NCBI RefSeq assembly: GCF_000514815.1
Contig: NZ_AZWQ01000010.1
Span: 244,791 to 308,790 of the forward strand
Length of the DNA: 64,000 nucleotides
Source: Salinispora fenicalii
GTDB taxonomy: Bacteria > Actinomycetota > Actinomycetes > Mycobacteriales > Micromonosporaceae
Direction of reading: 5' to 3'
The notes below the pieces were generated by a model, which was not told where the DNA came from, did no database searches, and saw only the letters and a program-made list of their open reading frames with translations. A program made the translations under genes and the position numbers. This document shows positions 18,690-27,336 of this stretch, one piece after another. Each line of letters starts with the position of its first letter. Positions within the stretch are counted from its first letter, which is position 1.

Positions 18690-19020
18690 TGCAGCCGGGA
18701 CCAGGCTTCGGTGAAGACGACTCGCAGGATCTGTTCCATCTCGTCGAACTGCTCAGGCCCGGCAATCAACGGTGGTGCGAGCTGCACCACCGGGTCACCC
18801 CGGTCGTCGGCTCGGCAGTAGAGGTCGGAGCGGAAGAGCGCGGGGGAGAGGAAGTTCGCGCAGCAGCCGCTCGGAGTCCGCCTCGTCGAAGGTCTCCTTG
18901 GTCGCCTTGTCCTTGACCAGTTCGATGCCGTAGAAGTATCCGTCGCCCCGAACATCGCCGACGATCGGCAACTCGTGCACCCGTTCCAGGGTGGCCCGGG
19001 CTTCTTGCCGAGCAAGGATC
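18690..19020 (-). pseudogene. remnant of class III aminotransferase (C-terminal part)
   Basis: On the minus strand the residues LERVHELPIVGDVRGDGYFY, then GIELVKDKATKETFDEAD, are clearly the C-terminal domain of a PLP-dependent class III (GabT-like) aminotransferase. Near 18851-18862 the frame breaks. The continuation FLSPALFRSDLYCRADD and VVQLAPPLIAGPEQFDEMEQ is in another frame and runs without the expected stop into the DUF3499 region. The N-terminal 300 or so residues, including the PLP lysine, are absent. This is a truncated, frameshifted relic. It sits immediately upstream of, and opposite to, the DGPF gene. Confidence 0.85.
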
Positions 19021-19098
19021 CGGGCCGCTGTCGAAATCTGCGTCCCGCCATTCGTCGGAAGGTTGTCGGACCAGAATCAGCAGCTGGAGGAGGATTTC

Positions 19099-19443
19099 AT
19101 GGCCAAGTACCTGATCTTGATCTACGAGTCCGAGCAGGTGTGGGAGAACGCCAGCGAGGAGCAGTGGCAGGCCGCGATGGCCGAGCACGAGCGGTTCACC
19201 CTGCAGGTGCCTGAACAGGGGGGCAAGATCCTCGGTGGGGAGGCGCTCCAGCCGACCAGCGCCGCCACGACGGTCCGTGGCGACATGGTCACCGACGGCC
19301 CGTTCGTCGAGACAAAAGAGGCCCTCGGTGCCTACTACGTGGTCGAGGCCCGTGACCTCGACCATGCCATCGCGTTGGCCAAGCTCTGCCCCGCCGGCGC
19401 CGGCGGCGTGGAACTCCGCCCGATCATGGAGGTAGACGGCTGA
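19099..19443 (+). CDS. YCII-related DGPF-domain protein
   Basis: A 114-residue protein with the YCII/DGPF fold. It starts MAKYLILIYESEQVWENAS and carries the signature TDGPFVETKEALGAYYVVEA, followed by DLDHAIALAKLCPAG. DGPF proteins are genomically linked to ECF42 sigma factors and are thought to act in the same response, but their biochemical role is unproven. The ATG at 19099 follows GGAGGAGG. Its stop overlaps the start of the sigma factor gene by four bases (CTGA), so the two are translationally coupled. Confidence 0.93.
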   Translation: MAKYLILIYESEQVWENASEEQWQAAMAEHERFTLQVPEQGGKILGGEALQPTSAATTVRGDMVTDGPFVETKEALGAYYVVEARDLDHAIALAKLCPAGAGGVELRPIMEVDG

Positions 19444-20660
19444 ACAAGACGAATATCGCGCGAGCTGTCGCCGATACGCACCGTCGCGAGTGGGCTTTCG
19501 TGCTCGCCGCGACGGTGCGCGTCACCGGCGACCTCGACCTCGCCGAGGAGTGCGTGCAGGACGCGTACGTGATCGCGCTCGACGCCTGGCTGCGCGACGG
19601 CGTCCCGGACAACCCCGGCGCATGGCTGACGACGACCGCACGGCGGCGGGCCCTCGACGGCCGCCGCCGCGAGCGCACCCTGCGCGCCAAGCTGCCGCTG
19701 CTGGTCGAACCCGAGGAGTCCACGGTGGAGGACATCATCGACGACCGGCTGCGCCTGCTCTTCACCTGCTGCCACCCAGCACTCGCCCGGGAGGCACAGG
19801 TCGCGCTCACGCTCCGGCTGGTCTGCGGGCTCACCACGGCCGAGATTGCTCATGCGTTTTTGATCTCCGAGGCGACGATGGCGGCCCGGATCACCCGGGC
19901 CAAGAAGAAGATCGCCGCGGCCCGGATCGCCTACCGCGCGCCGGCTCCCGAGGAACTGCCGGACCGGCTGGACGCGGTACTGACCGTGGTGCACCTGCTC
20001 TACACCACCGGGCACACCGCCCCGGCCGGCGACCGGCTGGTGCGGGTGGACCTGGTGGAGAAGGCGTTCGACCTGGCCCGGATGCTGCGGACGCTCATGC
20101 CCGATGAGCGGGAGGTACGCGGGCTGCTGGCTCTGCTGCTGCTCACCGACGCCCGCCGGGCGACCCGAACGGCTACCGACGGGCGGCTGCTTCTCCTCGC
20201 CGAGCAAGACCGCGGCCAGTGGGACCGGACCGCGATCGCCGAGGGCGCGGCGCTGGTCCCGGGCGCGCTGCGCGGCGGGGCCGGCCGTTTCGCGCTGCAG
20301 GCGGCCATCGCGGCGCTGCACGCCGAGGCACCGACCTACGAAGACACCGACTGGCGCCAGATCGTCGGCCTGTACGACGTGCTCCTGACGGTCTGGACGT
20401 CACCGGTGGTGGCCCTGAACCGGGCGGTCGCTGTGTCCATGGCGGACGGACCGACCGCCGCCCTGGCAACCATCGAGGCGCTGGACGCCGACGGCCGGCT
20501 CGCCGGCTACCGGTACCTGCCGGCGACTCGGGCCGACCTGCTGCGGCGGCTGGGCCGGCACACCGAGGCGGCGGCAGAGTACCGGCAGGCGCTGGAGCTG
20601 ACCGACAACGTAGCCGAACGCGGGTCCCTTCGACGCCGTCTGGACGAGGTCAGCCGCTAG
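19440..20660 (+). CDS. ECF sigma factor, ECF42 type with C-terminal TPR-like domain
   Basis: A 406-residue alternative sigma factor. The sigma-2 region (HRREWAFVLAATVRVTGDLD) and the sigma-4 helix-turn-helix (LTTAEIAHAFLISEATMAAR) are followed by about 200 alpha-helical residues. This extension and the DGPF neighbour define ECF42. An internal GTG at 19500 would remove part of sigma region 2. The only upstream candidate is CTG at 19440, six bases after GGAGGT (19428-19433) and overlapping the TGA of the DGPF gene, so CTG is the most likely start, which is rare. No anti-sigma gene is adjacent, consistent with ECF42. Confidence 0.88.
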   Translation: MNKTNIARAVADTHRREWAFVLAATVRVTGDLDLAEECVQDAYVIALDAWLRDGVPDNPGAWLTTTARRRALDGRRRERTLRAKLPLLVEPEESTVEDIIDDRLRLLFTCCHPALAREAQVALTLRLVCGLTTAEIAHAFLISEATMAARITRAKKKIAAARIAYRAPAPEELPDRLDAVLTVVHLLYTTGHTAPAGDRLVRVDLVEKAFDLARMLRTLMPDEREVRGLLALLLLTDARRATRTATDGRLLLLAEQDRGQWDRTAIAEGAALVPGALRGGAGRFALQAAIAALHAEAPTYEDTDWRQIVGLYDVLLTVWTSPVVALNRAVAVSMADGPTAALATIEALDADGRLAGYRYLPATRADLLRRLGRHTEAAAEYRQALELTDNVAERGSLRRRLDEVSR

Positions 20661-20861
20661 GGCTGCGCTGCTCACGGCCAGCCGCCGCACCCGGACGGTC
20701 ACCTCCGTTGGATCCCTGCTGCCCACCTAGACGAGTAAGTCCGCAGTCTGGACTGACGCAAGGATTCAGCCTGCCGTTCGAGCGGACCAACGGTGAGTCC
20801 TCCGCCCGTATGGCCGGCTCGTCTCCGGGCGCGCCGACCATCACCTGGTCCTGGGAGCGAC

Positions 20862-20888
20862 CGACCAGTCATCCGCCCTGACTGGTCG
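20862..20888. repeat. inverted repeat, 9-bp stem
   Basis: CGACCAGTC (20862-20870) and GACTGGTCG (20880-20888) form a perfect 9-bp stem with a 9-base loop. It lies about 200 bases downstream of the sigma factor stop and could be a factor-independent terminator without a U-tract, or an operator. Confidence 0.5.
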
Positions 20889-20953
20889 AGGGGCACAGCC
20901 AAGGTACGGCCGAAATGGGGAATAGGATGATCTTGGGGATGTGAGGGATACTT

Positions 20954-20993
20954 GAGCTGGTGCCCCTGAGCTGGTGCCCCTGAGCTGCGTCCC
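20954..20993. repeat. short tandem repeat GAGCTGGTGCCCCT
   Basis: The 14-base unit GAGCTGGTGCCCCT occurs twice in direct tandem (20954-20967, 20968-20981), then once as a degenerate GAGCTGCGTCCC. No gene covers it. Confidence 0.7.
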
Positions 20994-21151
20994 GAGCTGG
21001 GTTCGCGGGAGTTGGTGCCCTGCGGTCTGGTCGTGTGGGTAGGGGCGGGGTCAGTCAGTCCGGCTGTCGGTCGTTGTTCGACGGGGTATGTCGTTTGGTC
21101 GATGCGGTCTGTCGTTACTCGACTCTGCGCCGTCGGTGCCCGACCTGGGCC

Positions 21152-21511
21152 TCATTCGTGGTCGCGGCGGGCGAGGGTGGAGCGGATGAGGAAGCGCAGG
21201 CCCTCCGGGGCCTCGAGGGAGAATCCGCTGCCCCGGCCGGGAACCACGTCGATCGTGAGCTTCGTGTGCTGCCAGAGGTCCCACTGGGCGCGCGAGATCC
21301 AGAATTCGACTGGCTCTGGCACGCCACCTACCGCCAGCGCCGCCAGCCGAATGTCCGACGAGCCGGTGCGGAATTCGCCCGCGGGGTAGCACATCGGTGC
21401 GCTGCCGTCGCAGCAGCCACCGGACTGGTGGAACATCAACGGCCCGTGCTGCTCCCGCAGCGACCGGATCAGCTCGGCCGCTGCGGGGGTCACGGTGACC
21501 AGGTCGCTCAT
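21152..21511 (-). CDS. DUF779 family protein
   Basis: A 119-residue protein. The family core GPLMFHQSGGCCDGSAPMCYP carries a CC pair and a further Cys that could bind a metal. Towards the C-terminus lies TIDVVPGRGSGFSLEAPEGL. DUF779 genes are habitually paired with ExaC-type aldehyde dehydrogenases, as here. The ATG shares its A with the TGA of the upstream dehydrogenase (TGATG), so expression is coupled. A role as partner or maturation factor of the dehydrogenase is inferred from this pairing only. Confidence 0.92.
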   Translation of the reverse strand: MSDLVTVTPAAAELIRSLREQHGPLMFHQSGGCCDGSAPMCYPAGEFRTGSSDIRLAALAVGGVPEPVEFWISRAQWDLWQHTKLTIDVVPGRGSGFSLEAPEGLRFLIRSTLARRDHE

Positions 21512-23016
21512 CAGAAGAAGCCCAACTTCTTCGGGGCGTAGCTGACCAGCAGGTTCTTGGTCTGCTGGTAGTGGTCCAGCATCATCTTGTGGTTTTCCCG
21601 GCCGATCCCGGACTGCTTGTACCCGCCGAACGCGGCGTGTGCGGGGTACGCGTGGTAGCAGTTCGTCCAGACCCGCCCTGCCTGAATAGCCCGTCCTGCC
21701 CGATATGCCGTATTGATGTCCCGAGTCCAGATGCCGGCACCGAGTCCGTACAAGGTGTCGTTGGCGATCTTCACGGCGTCGTCGAGGTCAGCGAAGGAGG
21801 TCACCGACACCACCGGGCCGAAGATCTCCTCCTGGAAGACTCGCATCGAGTTGCTGCCCTCGAAAATCGTTGGCTCGACGTAGTACCCACCGGACAGCTC
21901 ACCGCCCAGCTCCGCTCGTGCGCCACCGGTCAGCACCCGGGCGCCTTCCTGCCGGCCGATGTCTAGATAGGAGAGGATCTTTTCCAGCTGGTCGTTGGAC
22001 GCCTGCGCGCCGACCATCGTCGCGCTGTCCAACGGGTGTCCCGGCCTGATCTCCCGGGTCCGCTCGACGGCCGCCGCCAGAAAGTCGGCGTAGTGACCCT
22101 GCTGGATCAGCGCCCGCGACGGGCAGGTGCAGACCTCGCCCTGGTTGAGGGCGAACATGGTGAAACCCTCGAGCGCCTTGTCGCGGAAGTCGTCCGGCGC
22201 GGTGCTGACGTCGTCGAAGAAGATGTTCGGGCTCTTGCCCCCCAACTCCAGGGTGACCGGCTTGATGTTCTCGCTGGCGTACTGCATGATCAGCCGCCCG
22301 GTCGTGGTCTCGCCGGTGAACGCCACCTTGGCCACTCGGGGAGAGGACGCCAGCGGTCGACCCGCCTCGACCCCGAAGCCGTTGACCACGTTGACTACAC
22401 CCGGCGGCAGTAGGTCGGCCACCAGGGACAGCAAGTAGTGGATCGACGCAGGTGTTTGCTCCGCGGGCTTGAGCACCACCGCGTTGCCGGCGGCGAGCGC
22501 CGGGGCGAGCTTCCAGGTTGCCATGAGCAGCGGGAAGTTCCACGGGATGATCTGCCCGACCACACCGAGCGGCTCGTGGAAGTGGTACGCGACCGTGTCG
22601 TCGTCGATCTCGGCGAGGGAGCCTTCCTGGGCCCGGATCACGCCGGCGAAGTAGCGGAAGTGGTCGATCGCGAGCGGAATGTCGGCGGCGAGTGTCTCAC
22701 GGATCGGCTTACCGTTCTCCCAGGTCTCCGCGATCGCCAGGGCCTGCAGATGCTCCTGCATCCGGTCGGCGACCCGGTTGAGGACCAGGGCCCGGTCGGC
22801 GGCCGAGGTGCGTCCCCAGGCCCCGGCGGCACCGTGCGCGGCGTCGATGGCCCGCTCCACGTCCTCGGCGGTACCCCGGGCCACCTCACAGAAGGGCTGC
22901 CCGGTCACCGGAGTCGGGTTCTCGAAGTACCGCCCGCCATGCGGCTTGACGTACTCGCCACCGATGAAGTGGTCGTAGCGGGACTGCCAGTGGGTGGGCG
23001 CGTCGTAACGCGTCAT
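21511..23016 (-). CDS. aldehyde dehydrogenase (ExaC/acetaldehyde dehydrogenase II type)
   Basis: NAD(P)-dependent oxidation of an aldehyde, probably acetaldehyde or a similar short chain, to the acid. The protein has 501 residues. It shows the cofactor-binding [20 protein letters not shown], the glutamate motif [12 protein letters not shown], and the catalytic cysteine in [15 protein letters not shown]. The C-terminal [20 protein letters not shown] is typical of ExaC/AldB. The start is ATG 23016 ([10 protein letters not shown]), with GGAGG five bases upstream. It is first gene of an operon with DUF779. A GAF-domain regulator gene lies directly upstream on the same strand and may control it. 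Confidence 0.94.
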   Translation of the reverse strand: MTRYDAPTHWQSRYDHFIGGEYVKPHGGRYFENPTPVTGQPFCEVARGTAEDVERAIDAAHGAAGAWGRTSAADRALVLNRVADRMQEHLQALAIAETWENGKPIRETLAADIPLAIDHFRYFAGVIRAQEGSLAEIDDDTVAYHFHEPLGVVGQIIPWNFPLLMATWKLAPALAAGNAVVLKPAEQTPASIHYLLSLVADLLPPGVVNVVNGFGVEAGRPLASSPRVAKVAFTGETTTGRLIMQYASENIKPVTLELGGKSPNIFFDDVSTAPDDFRDKALEGFTMFALNQGEVCTCPSRALIQQGHYADFLAAAVERTREIRPGHPLDSATMVGAQASNDQLEKILSYLDIGRQEGARVLTGGARAELGGELSGGYYVEPTIFEGSNSMRVFQEEIFGPVVSVTSFADLDDAVKIANDTLYGLGAGIWTRDINTAYRAGRAIQAGRVWTNCYHAYPAHAAFGGYKQSGIGRENHKMMLDHYQQTKNLLVSYAPKKLGFF

Positions 23017-23056
23017 GGGAACCTCCGCCGTCAACGAGGAGTGGACGGCGTCGACC

Positions 23057-24337
23057 CTATTTTTCTCGACGTTGCAGCGACGTTGCACGCGGGACGCCGT
23101 ACTCCCGGGCGAGCTGGCGGGCCCGGGCCAGGGCGAGCGGCCGACGCGGGGCACCCGGCGGCAGTACTCGCGCCAGGGTCTCCCAAGCGGTCAGGTCGTC
23201 GGCCCCGGCGGGGGTCGCGGTCCAGGAGACGAGCAGGGCTGGATCCGCGGACGCCAGCACGGCCGCCCGGAGCTGGCCGTCGACCAGCCGGCGTAGCCGG
23301 GCCACTCCTGGCGCATCCGAGCCGGGCAGCAGACTCCCGGAGTACGCGTCGATCCCACCCGCCGGGTCACCCCGTTCCAGCCGGTCGGTGACGGTACGGA
23401 AGTCGGCGCGTACTCGACAGCGCAGCCGGTACGGGCGAGAGTCGAGCAGCTCCGGGCCGAGTACGCGGCGTAGCCGAGACAGTTCGGCCCGGAGAGTGAC
23501 GGGATGCAGCCGATCCTCGCCGTACAAATCGAGGGCGAGCTGTTCCCCGGTGCGCCCCTTCGGGTGTTCCACCAGTAACACCAGCAGTTCGCTGTGCCGT
23601 CGGCCCAGCCGGATCCGGCGGTCGCCGACCCGTAGCTGGGCCTCGTCCCGGCCGAGCGCGGTCACCTGCACCATGTCCGGCTCGACCGGGGTCATCCCGG
23701 CAAGGAACGCCTCGGCGGCCCGGGCGGTAGCCCGGACCAGCGCTAGGCTCTGCGGAGTGGCAAGGTGATCGCCGCCGGTGATGTCGACCGCCCCGAGAAT
23801 TCGACCAGTGGCCGGATCGTGGATCGGCGCGGCGGCACAGGTCCAGCGCTGGACGCGGCGGCTGAAGTGCTCGGTGGCGAAGATCTGCACACTGTGGTCC
23901 AGAGCGAGAGCGGTGCCGGGCGCGTTGGTGCCAGCGTGCGTCTCGTCCCAGCGGGCCCCGGGCACGAAGTTCATCTGCTCGGCCCGGCGCAGTAGCCCCG
24001 GGTGTCCCTCCACCCAGAGCAGCCGGCCGTGGATGTCGCAGACCGCCATCAGGTGTGCGCCGTCCTGGGCGATCCCACCGAGCAGATCCCGGAAGATTGG
24101 CAGCACCGGGGCCAGCGGGTGCCCGGCCCGGTAGCTTTCCAGCTTGTCGTCCACGAGGTCAACGGGCGGGGTGCCCTCCGGGTCGAGCGGCATCGACCGT
24201 TCCCATGATCGGCGTACCACCTCCCGCACCTGCCCTGGTGTCGCCCCGGTGAGAAACGCCGTGTGGGCGGCACCCACCTGCGCGATCCGCTCCGCCGGAT
24301 CGACGCCGATTTCCAGGGCGAGCCACGGGTCAGCCAT
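23057..24337 (-). CDS. GAF-domain transcriptional regulator with winged-helix C-terminus
   Basis: A 426-residue protein that probably senses an aldehyde- or alcohol-related signal and activates the dehydrogenase operon. The N-terminal half resembles AcoR activators: [14 protein letters not shown], then a GAF domain ([54 protein letters not shown]). The sigma-54 AAA+ ATPase is absent. Instead there is a transcriptional-regulator C-type winged helix ([33 protein letters not shown]). The ATG at 24337 has AGGAGGT seven bases upstream. It is 75 bases from the divergent second aldehyde dehydrogenase, so both could be controlled from one site. Confidence 0.85.
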   Translation of the reverse strand: MADPWLALEIGVDPAERIAQVGAAHTAFLTGATPGQVREVVRRSWERSMPLDPEGTPPVDLVDDKLESYRAGHPLAPVLPIFRDLLGGIAQDGAHLMAVCDIHGRLLWVEGHPGLLRRAEQMNFVPGARWDETHAGTNAPGTALALDHSVQIFATEHFSRRVQRWTCAAAPIHDPATGRILGAVDITGGDHLATPQSLALVRATARAAEAFLAGMTPVEPDMVQVTALGRDEAQLRVGDRRIRLGRRHSELLVLLVEHPKGRTGEQLALDLYGEDRLHPVTLRAELSRLRRVLGPELLDSRPYRLRCRVRADFRTVTDRLERGDPAGGIDAYSGSLLPGSDAPGVARLRRLVDGQLRAAVLASADPALLVSWTATPAGADDLTAWETLARVLPPGAPRRPLALARARQLAREYGVPRATSLQRREK

Positions 24338-24412
24338 GGGTGACCTCCTAGCGCCCATCGTGACGCAGCTCACCCCTCATCGCCAAGCGGAATCTCGTCT
24401 ACGCTGCTCGAT

Positions 24413-25852
24413 GTGGAGTCCGTAGCCTTCCATGTCGCCTCCCGCCCTGCCCATGGTGAGCGGGAGCTGACCGTGCGCCATCCGTACGACGGCCGTGTTG
24501 TTGGGCGCACCACCTTCGCCAACGGCGATCAGGTCGAGGCCGCCGTCGCGGCGGCAGCCGCGGTGGCACCGACGGCCGCGGCCCTGCCCGCCTACCGGCG
24601 TGCGGCGGCCCTGGAGCACGTCTCGCGGCGGCTCGCTGAGCGGGCCGACGAGGTGGCGGCACTGATCACCGCCGAGAACGGCAAGCCGGTGATGTGGGCG
24701 CGCGCCGAGGTGCGGCGGGCGCTCGCGACGTTCCGGTGGGCCGCCGAGGAGGCCCGGCGCTTCTCCGGGGAGCTGCAGCGCCTGGACACCGACTCCGCCG
24801 CCGCCGGCCGGCTGGCTCTGGTCCGGCGGGCACCGCGCGGCCCTGTGCTGGGGATCTCCCCGTTCAATTTTCCGCTGAACCTGGTGGCGCACAAGGTCGC
24901 GCCGGCGATCGCGGTCGGCGCACCGATCGTCGTCAAGCCGGCCCCGGCCACTCCGCTGTCCGCGCTGCTCCTCGGTGAGCTGCTGGCCGAGACCGACCTG
25001 CCGGAGGGCATGTTCTCGGTACTGCCGCTCCCCAACGAGCAGGCCGCCGGCCTCGTCGCCGACCCGCGGCTGCCGGTGGTGTCGTTCACCGGCTCCGGCC
25101 CGGTCGGCGCGGCTATTCGCCGGTCGATACCGGAGAAGCACGTCACCCTGGAGCTGGGCGGCAACGCGGCCGTGGCGATCTGCGAGGACTGGAGCACGGA
25201 GGAGGATCTGGCCTTTGCCGCACACCGGATCGCGACGTTCTCGAACTACCAGGCCGGCCAGTCCTGCATCGCGGTGCAGCGGGTTTACGTACACGAGTGG
25301 CTCTACGACGGGTTTCTGCCTCGCCTGGTCGCGGCGGTGCGGGAGCTGCGCACCGGTGATCCCTCGTCCGAGCTGACCGAGGTCGGTCCGCTCGTCTCGG
25401 AGTCAGCCGCCCGCCGCGTCGAGGCGTGGGTGGACGAGGCGGTCGCGGCGGGCGCCACCATCGAGGTCGGCGGGCGCCGGATCGGTGCCGAGTTCCCGCC
25501 CACGGTGCTGTCCGGAGTGCCGAGCGACGCCAAGGTCAGCGCCGAGGAGGTGTTCGGGCCGGTGCTGGTGGTCGCCCGGGCGAGCAGCGACGACGCCGCG
25601 TTCGCCGCGGTCAACGACTCGGCGTACGGGTTGCAGGCGGGCGTTTTCACCCACCGGCTGGACACCGCATTCCGCGCTGGACAGGTCCTGGAGGTGGGCG
25701 GGGTGATCGTCGGGGACGTGCCGTCGTACCGGGCCGATCAGATGCCGTACGGCGGGGTGAAGGGCTCTGGCGTCGGTCGGGAGGGGGTGCGTAGTGCGAT
25801 GGACGACTACACCGAACCCCGGGTCTTGGTCCTCGCCGGCATCGCCGGCTAG
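24413..25852 (+). CDS. aldehyde dehydrogenase family protein
   Basis: A 479-residue NAD(P)-dependent aldehyde dehydrogenase. Motifs are ISPFNFPLNLVAHKVAPAIA (cofactor), LELGGNAAVAICED (general base Glu) and YQAGQSCIAVQRVYVH (nucleophile Cys). It ends with MPYGGVKGSGVGREGVRSAM. It belongs to the lactaldehyde/succinate-semialdehyde side of the superfamily rather than to the ExaC type at 21511. GTG 24413 is the first in-frame start but lacks a strong ribosome-binding site. It is divergent from the GAF regulator. The substrate is unknown. Confidence 0.9.
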   Translation: MESVAFHVASRPAHGERELTVRHPYDGRVVGRTTFANGDQVEAAVAAAAAVAPTAAALPAYRRAAALEHVSRRLAERADEVAALITAENGKPVMWARAEVRRALATFRWAAEEARRFSGELQRLDTDSAAAGRLALVRRAPRGPVLGISPFNFPLNLVAHKVAPAIAVGAPIVVKPAPATPLSALLLGELLAETDLPEGMFSVLPLPNEQAAGLVADPRLPVVSFTGSGPVGAAIRRSIPEKHVTLELGGNAAVAICEDWSTEEDLAFAAHRIATFSNYQAGQSCIAVQRVYVHEWLYDGFLPRLVAAVRELRTGDPSSELTEVGPLVSESAARRVEAWVDEAVAAGATIEVGGRRIGAEFPPTVLSGVPSDAKVSAEEVFGPVLVVARASSDDAAFAAVNDSAYGLQAGVFTHRLDTAFRAGQVLEVGGVIVGDVPSYRADQMPYGGVKGSGVGREGVRSAMDDYTEPRVLVLAGIAG

Positions 25853-26085
25853 CTCGGTCTTCGGTCCGGGGCAGTTTCCCGGTGACGCGGGCCCGGGCCC
25901 GGGCGCGTGGGGGTAGGCCTGGAGCCCGGCCGCCGCCGCCATTCGTAGTGCGCGGTGACCGAGCTGTGCGTGTCGGCTCCCCGCGCGATGGTGCCGCAAG
26001 GAACATGCCACGGATCGACAGGGCGAGGTGCTAGGCCTCCGTTTCGCTGGCCGAACGGCTGCCCTCTCCAGGTGAGATCATGTTG

Positions 26086-27066
26086 TTAGTCGTCCTCAAT
26101 TGTGATCACGACGTTGCCGACCTTGTGCCCACTGTCGACGTGGCGGTGGGCCTCTGCGATCTTGGACAGTGGATAGGTACGGTCGATGATGATCTGAAGG
26201 CGGTCCTCGATGAGCAGTTCCCGCAACGCGGCCAAGGCCGCGTGCTTGTCTACCGACATCCTGGTCCGTACCCGTGGTCCTCTGATCAACGCGGTGGCGG
26301 CCGCGAGTAGGGTGTTCACCGCCAGGTTGGTTGTCGGCAGGTAGCAACCGCGAGGTGTCAGCACAGACCGGCATCGAGTGAAGGAACTGCCGCCCACGAC
26401 ATCGAATATCGCATCGTAGCGTTCGCCGCTGGTAGTGAATTCTTCGACAGTGTAATCGAAGACGCGATCGGCACCGAGTTCCTCGACCAGCTTGGCATTC
26501 CGGCCACTGCACACGCCGTGTACGACTGCGCCCAGGTACTTGGCCAGTTGGATAGCGTACGTGCCGATGCTGCCGGAGGCGCCGATGACCAGCACCTTCT
26601 GGCCGTTTTGCACATTCGCTAGATCATGTAGGAAATGCCAAGCGGTGGTGAATCCATCGACAGTAGCAGCAGCATCCGTGTACGCCACGTTCCCCGGCAT
26701 CGTAGTAAGGGAGGCGCGCTCCGACAGGCACTTGTACTCGGCGTTCGCGCCAACGCCGAAGCCGGTGAAACCGAAGACCCGTTCACCGACACGCAACTGC
26801 CGAACCGCCGGCCCGACCGCCGCGATGTCGCCGGCAAACTCCAAACCGAGCACCCGGAAACCTCTGCGAGGACGGCGAAGACCGATGATTACCCGCCCCC
26901 AGTCAGGTTTTCCTTGGCGCATTCCACATTCAGCGGAGGTAACCGTGGTGGCGCGTACCCGGATCAAGACCTGATCTGCCCGCGGCACCGGGGTCGGCAA
27001 GTCGACTTGAGTGAGCGTGTCGGGCGTACCGTATGCATCGAACTTGACAGCTCTCATGCGCACCAT
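26086..27066 (-). CDS. zinc-independent MDR-family NAD(P)H oxidoreductase
   Basis: A 326-residue medium-chain dehydrogenase/reductase of the quinone oxidoreductase type. It has the N-terminal GroES-like domain (PRADQVLIRVRATTVTSAEC, GLEFAGDIAAVGPAV), then the NADPH-binding Rossmann motif VLVIGASGSIGTYAIQLAKY. The zinc-ligand cysteines are lacking. The coding sequence is visibly less GC-biased at third positions than its neighbours, suggesting later arrival. ATG 27066 is used; ATG 27057 is an alternative. No operon partner. The substrate is unknown (enone or quinone reduction is typical). Confidence 0.85.
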   Translation of the reverse strand: MVRMRAVKFDAYGTPDTLTQVDLPTPVPRADQVLIRVRATTVTSAECGMRQGKPDWGRVIIGLRRPRRGFRVLGLEFAGDIAAVGPAVRQLRVGERVFGFTGFGVGANAEYKCLSERASLTTMPGNVAYTDAAATVDGFTTAWHFLHDLANVQNGQKVLVIGASGSIGTYAIQLAKYLGAVVHGVCSGRNAKLVEELGADRVFDYTVEEFTTSGERYDAIFDVVGGSSFTRCRSVLTPRGCYLPTTNLAVNTLLAAATALIRGPRVRTRMSVDKHAALAALRELLIEDRLQIIIDRTYPLSKIAEAHRHVDSGHKVGNVVITIEDD

Positions 27067-27336
27067 GATGGGGCAGCCACGCTAACCTGAGCCACCATCC
27101 GCTTCATGCAGCTTCTGATCGGTCTGATGGCCGTTCGCCTCCCGTGGGGATAGGCCGTAGTGGTGGTGTTGGTGGTGGTGGGTCGATAGGCGGATGTCAC
27201 CAGCGGAGCGCCGGTTGTGTCACCGCCAGGTCGGGTCGCCCGAATGCCGCTGCGGGGCCCTGCAGGGCCGGTTGCGCTCTGAGTCTGGTAGTAGCCTGAC
27301 CGGCGACCCCGGTAGGGGAGAAACGGTGAGGTGATC

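Larger units (their letters stand above)
20661..21151. other. intergenic region between ECF42 and DUF779 genes
   Basis: About 490 bases between two converging genes. Besides the inverted repeat and the 14-base tandem repeat I see no coding frame with a ribosome-binding site and no RNA-gene signature. The stretch near 20900-20950 is AT-richer than its surroundings. Confidence 0.5.
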
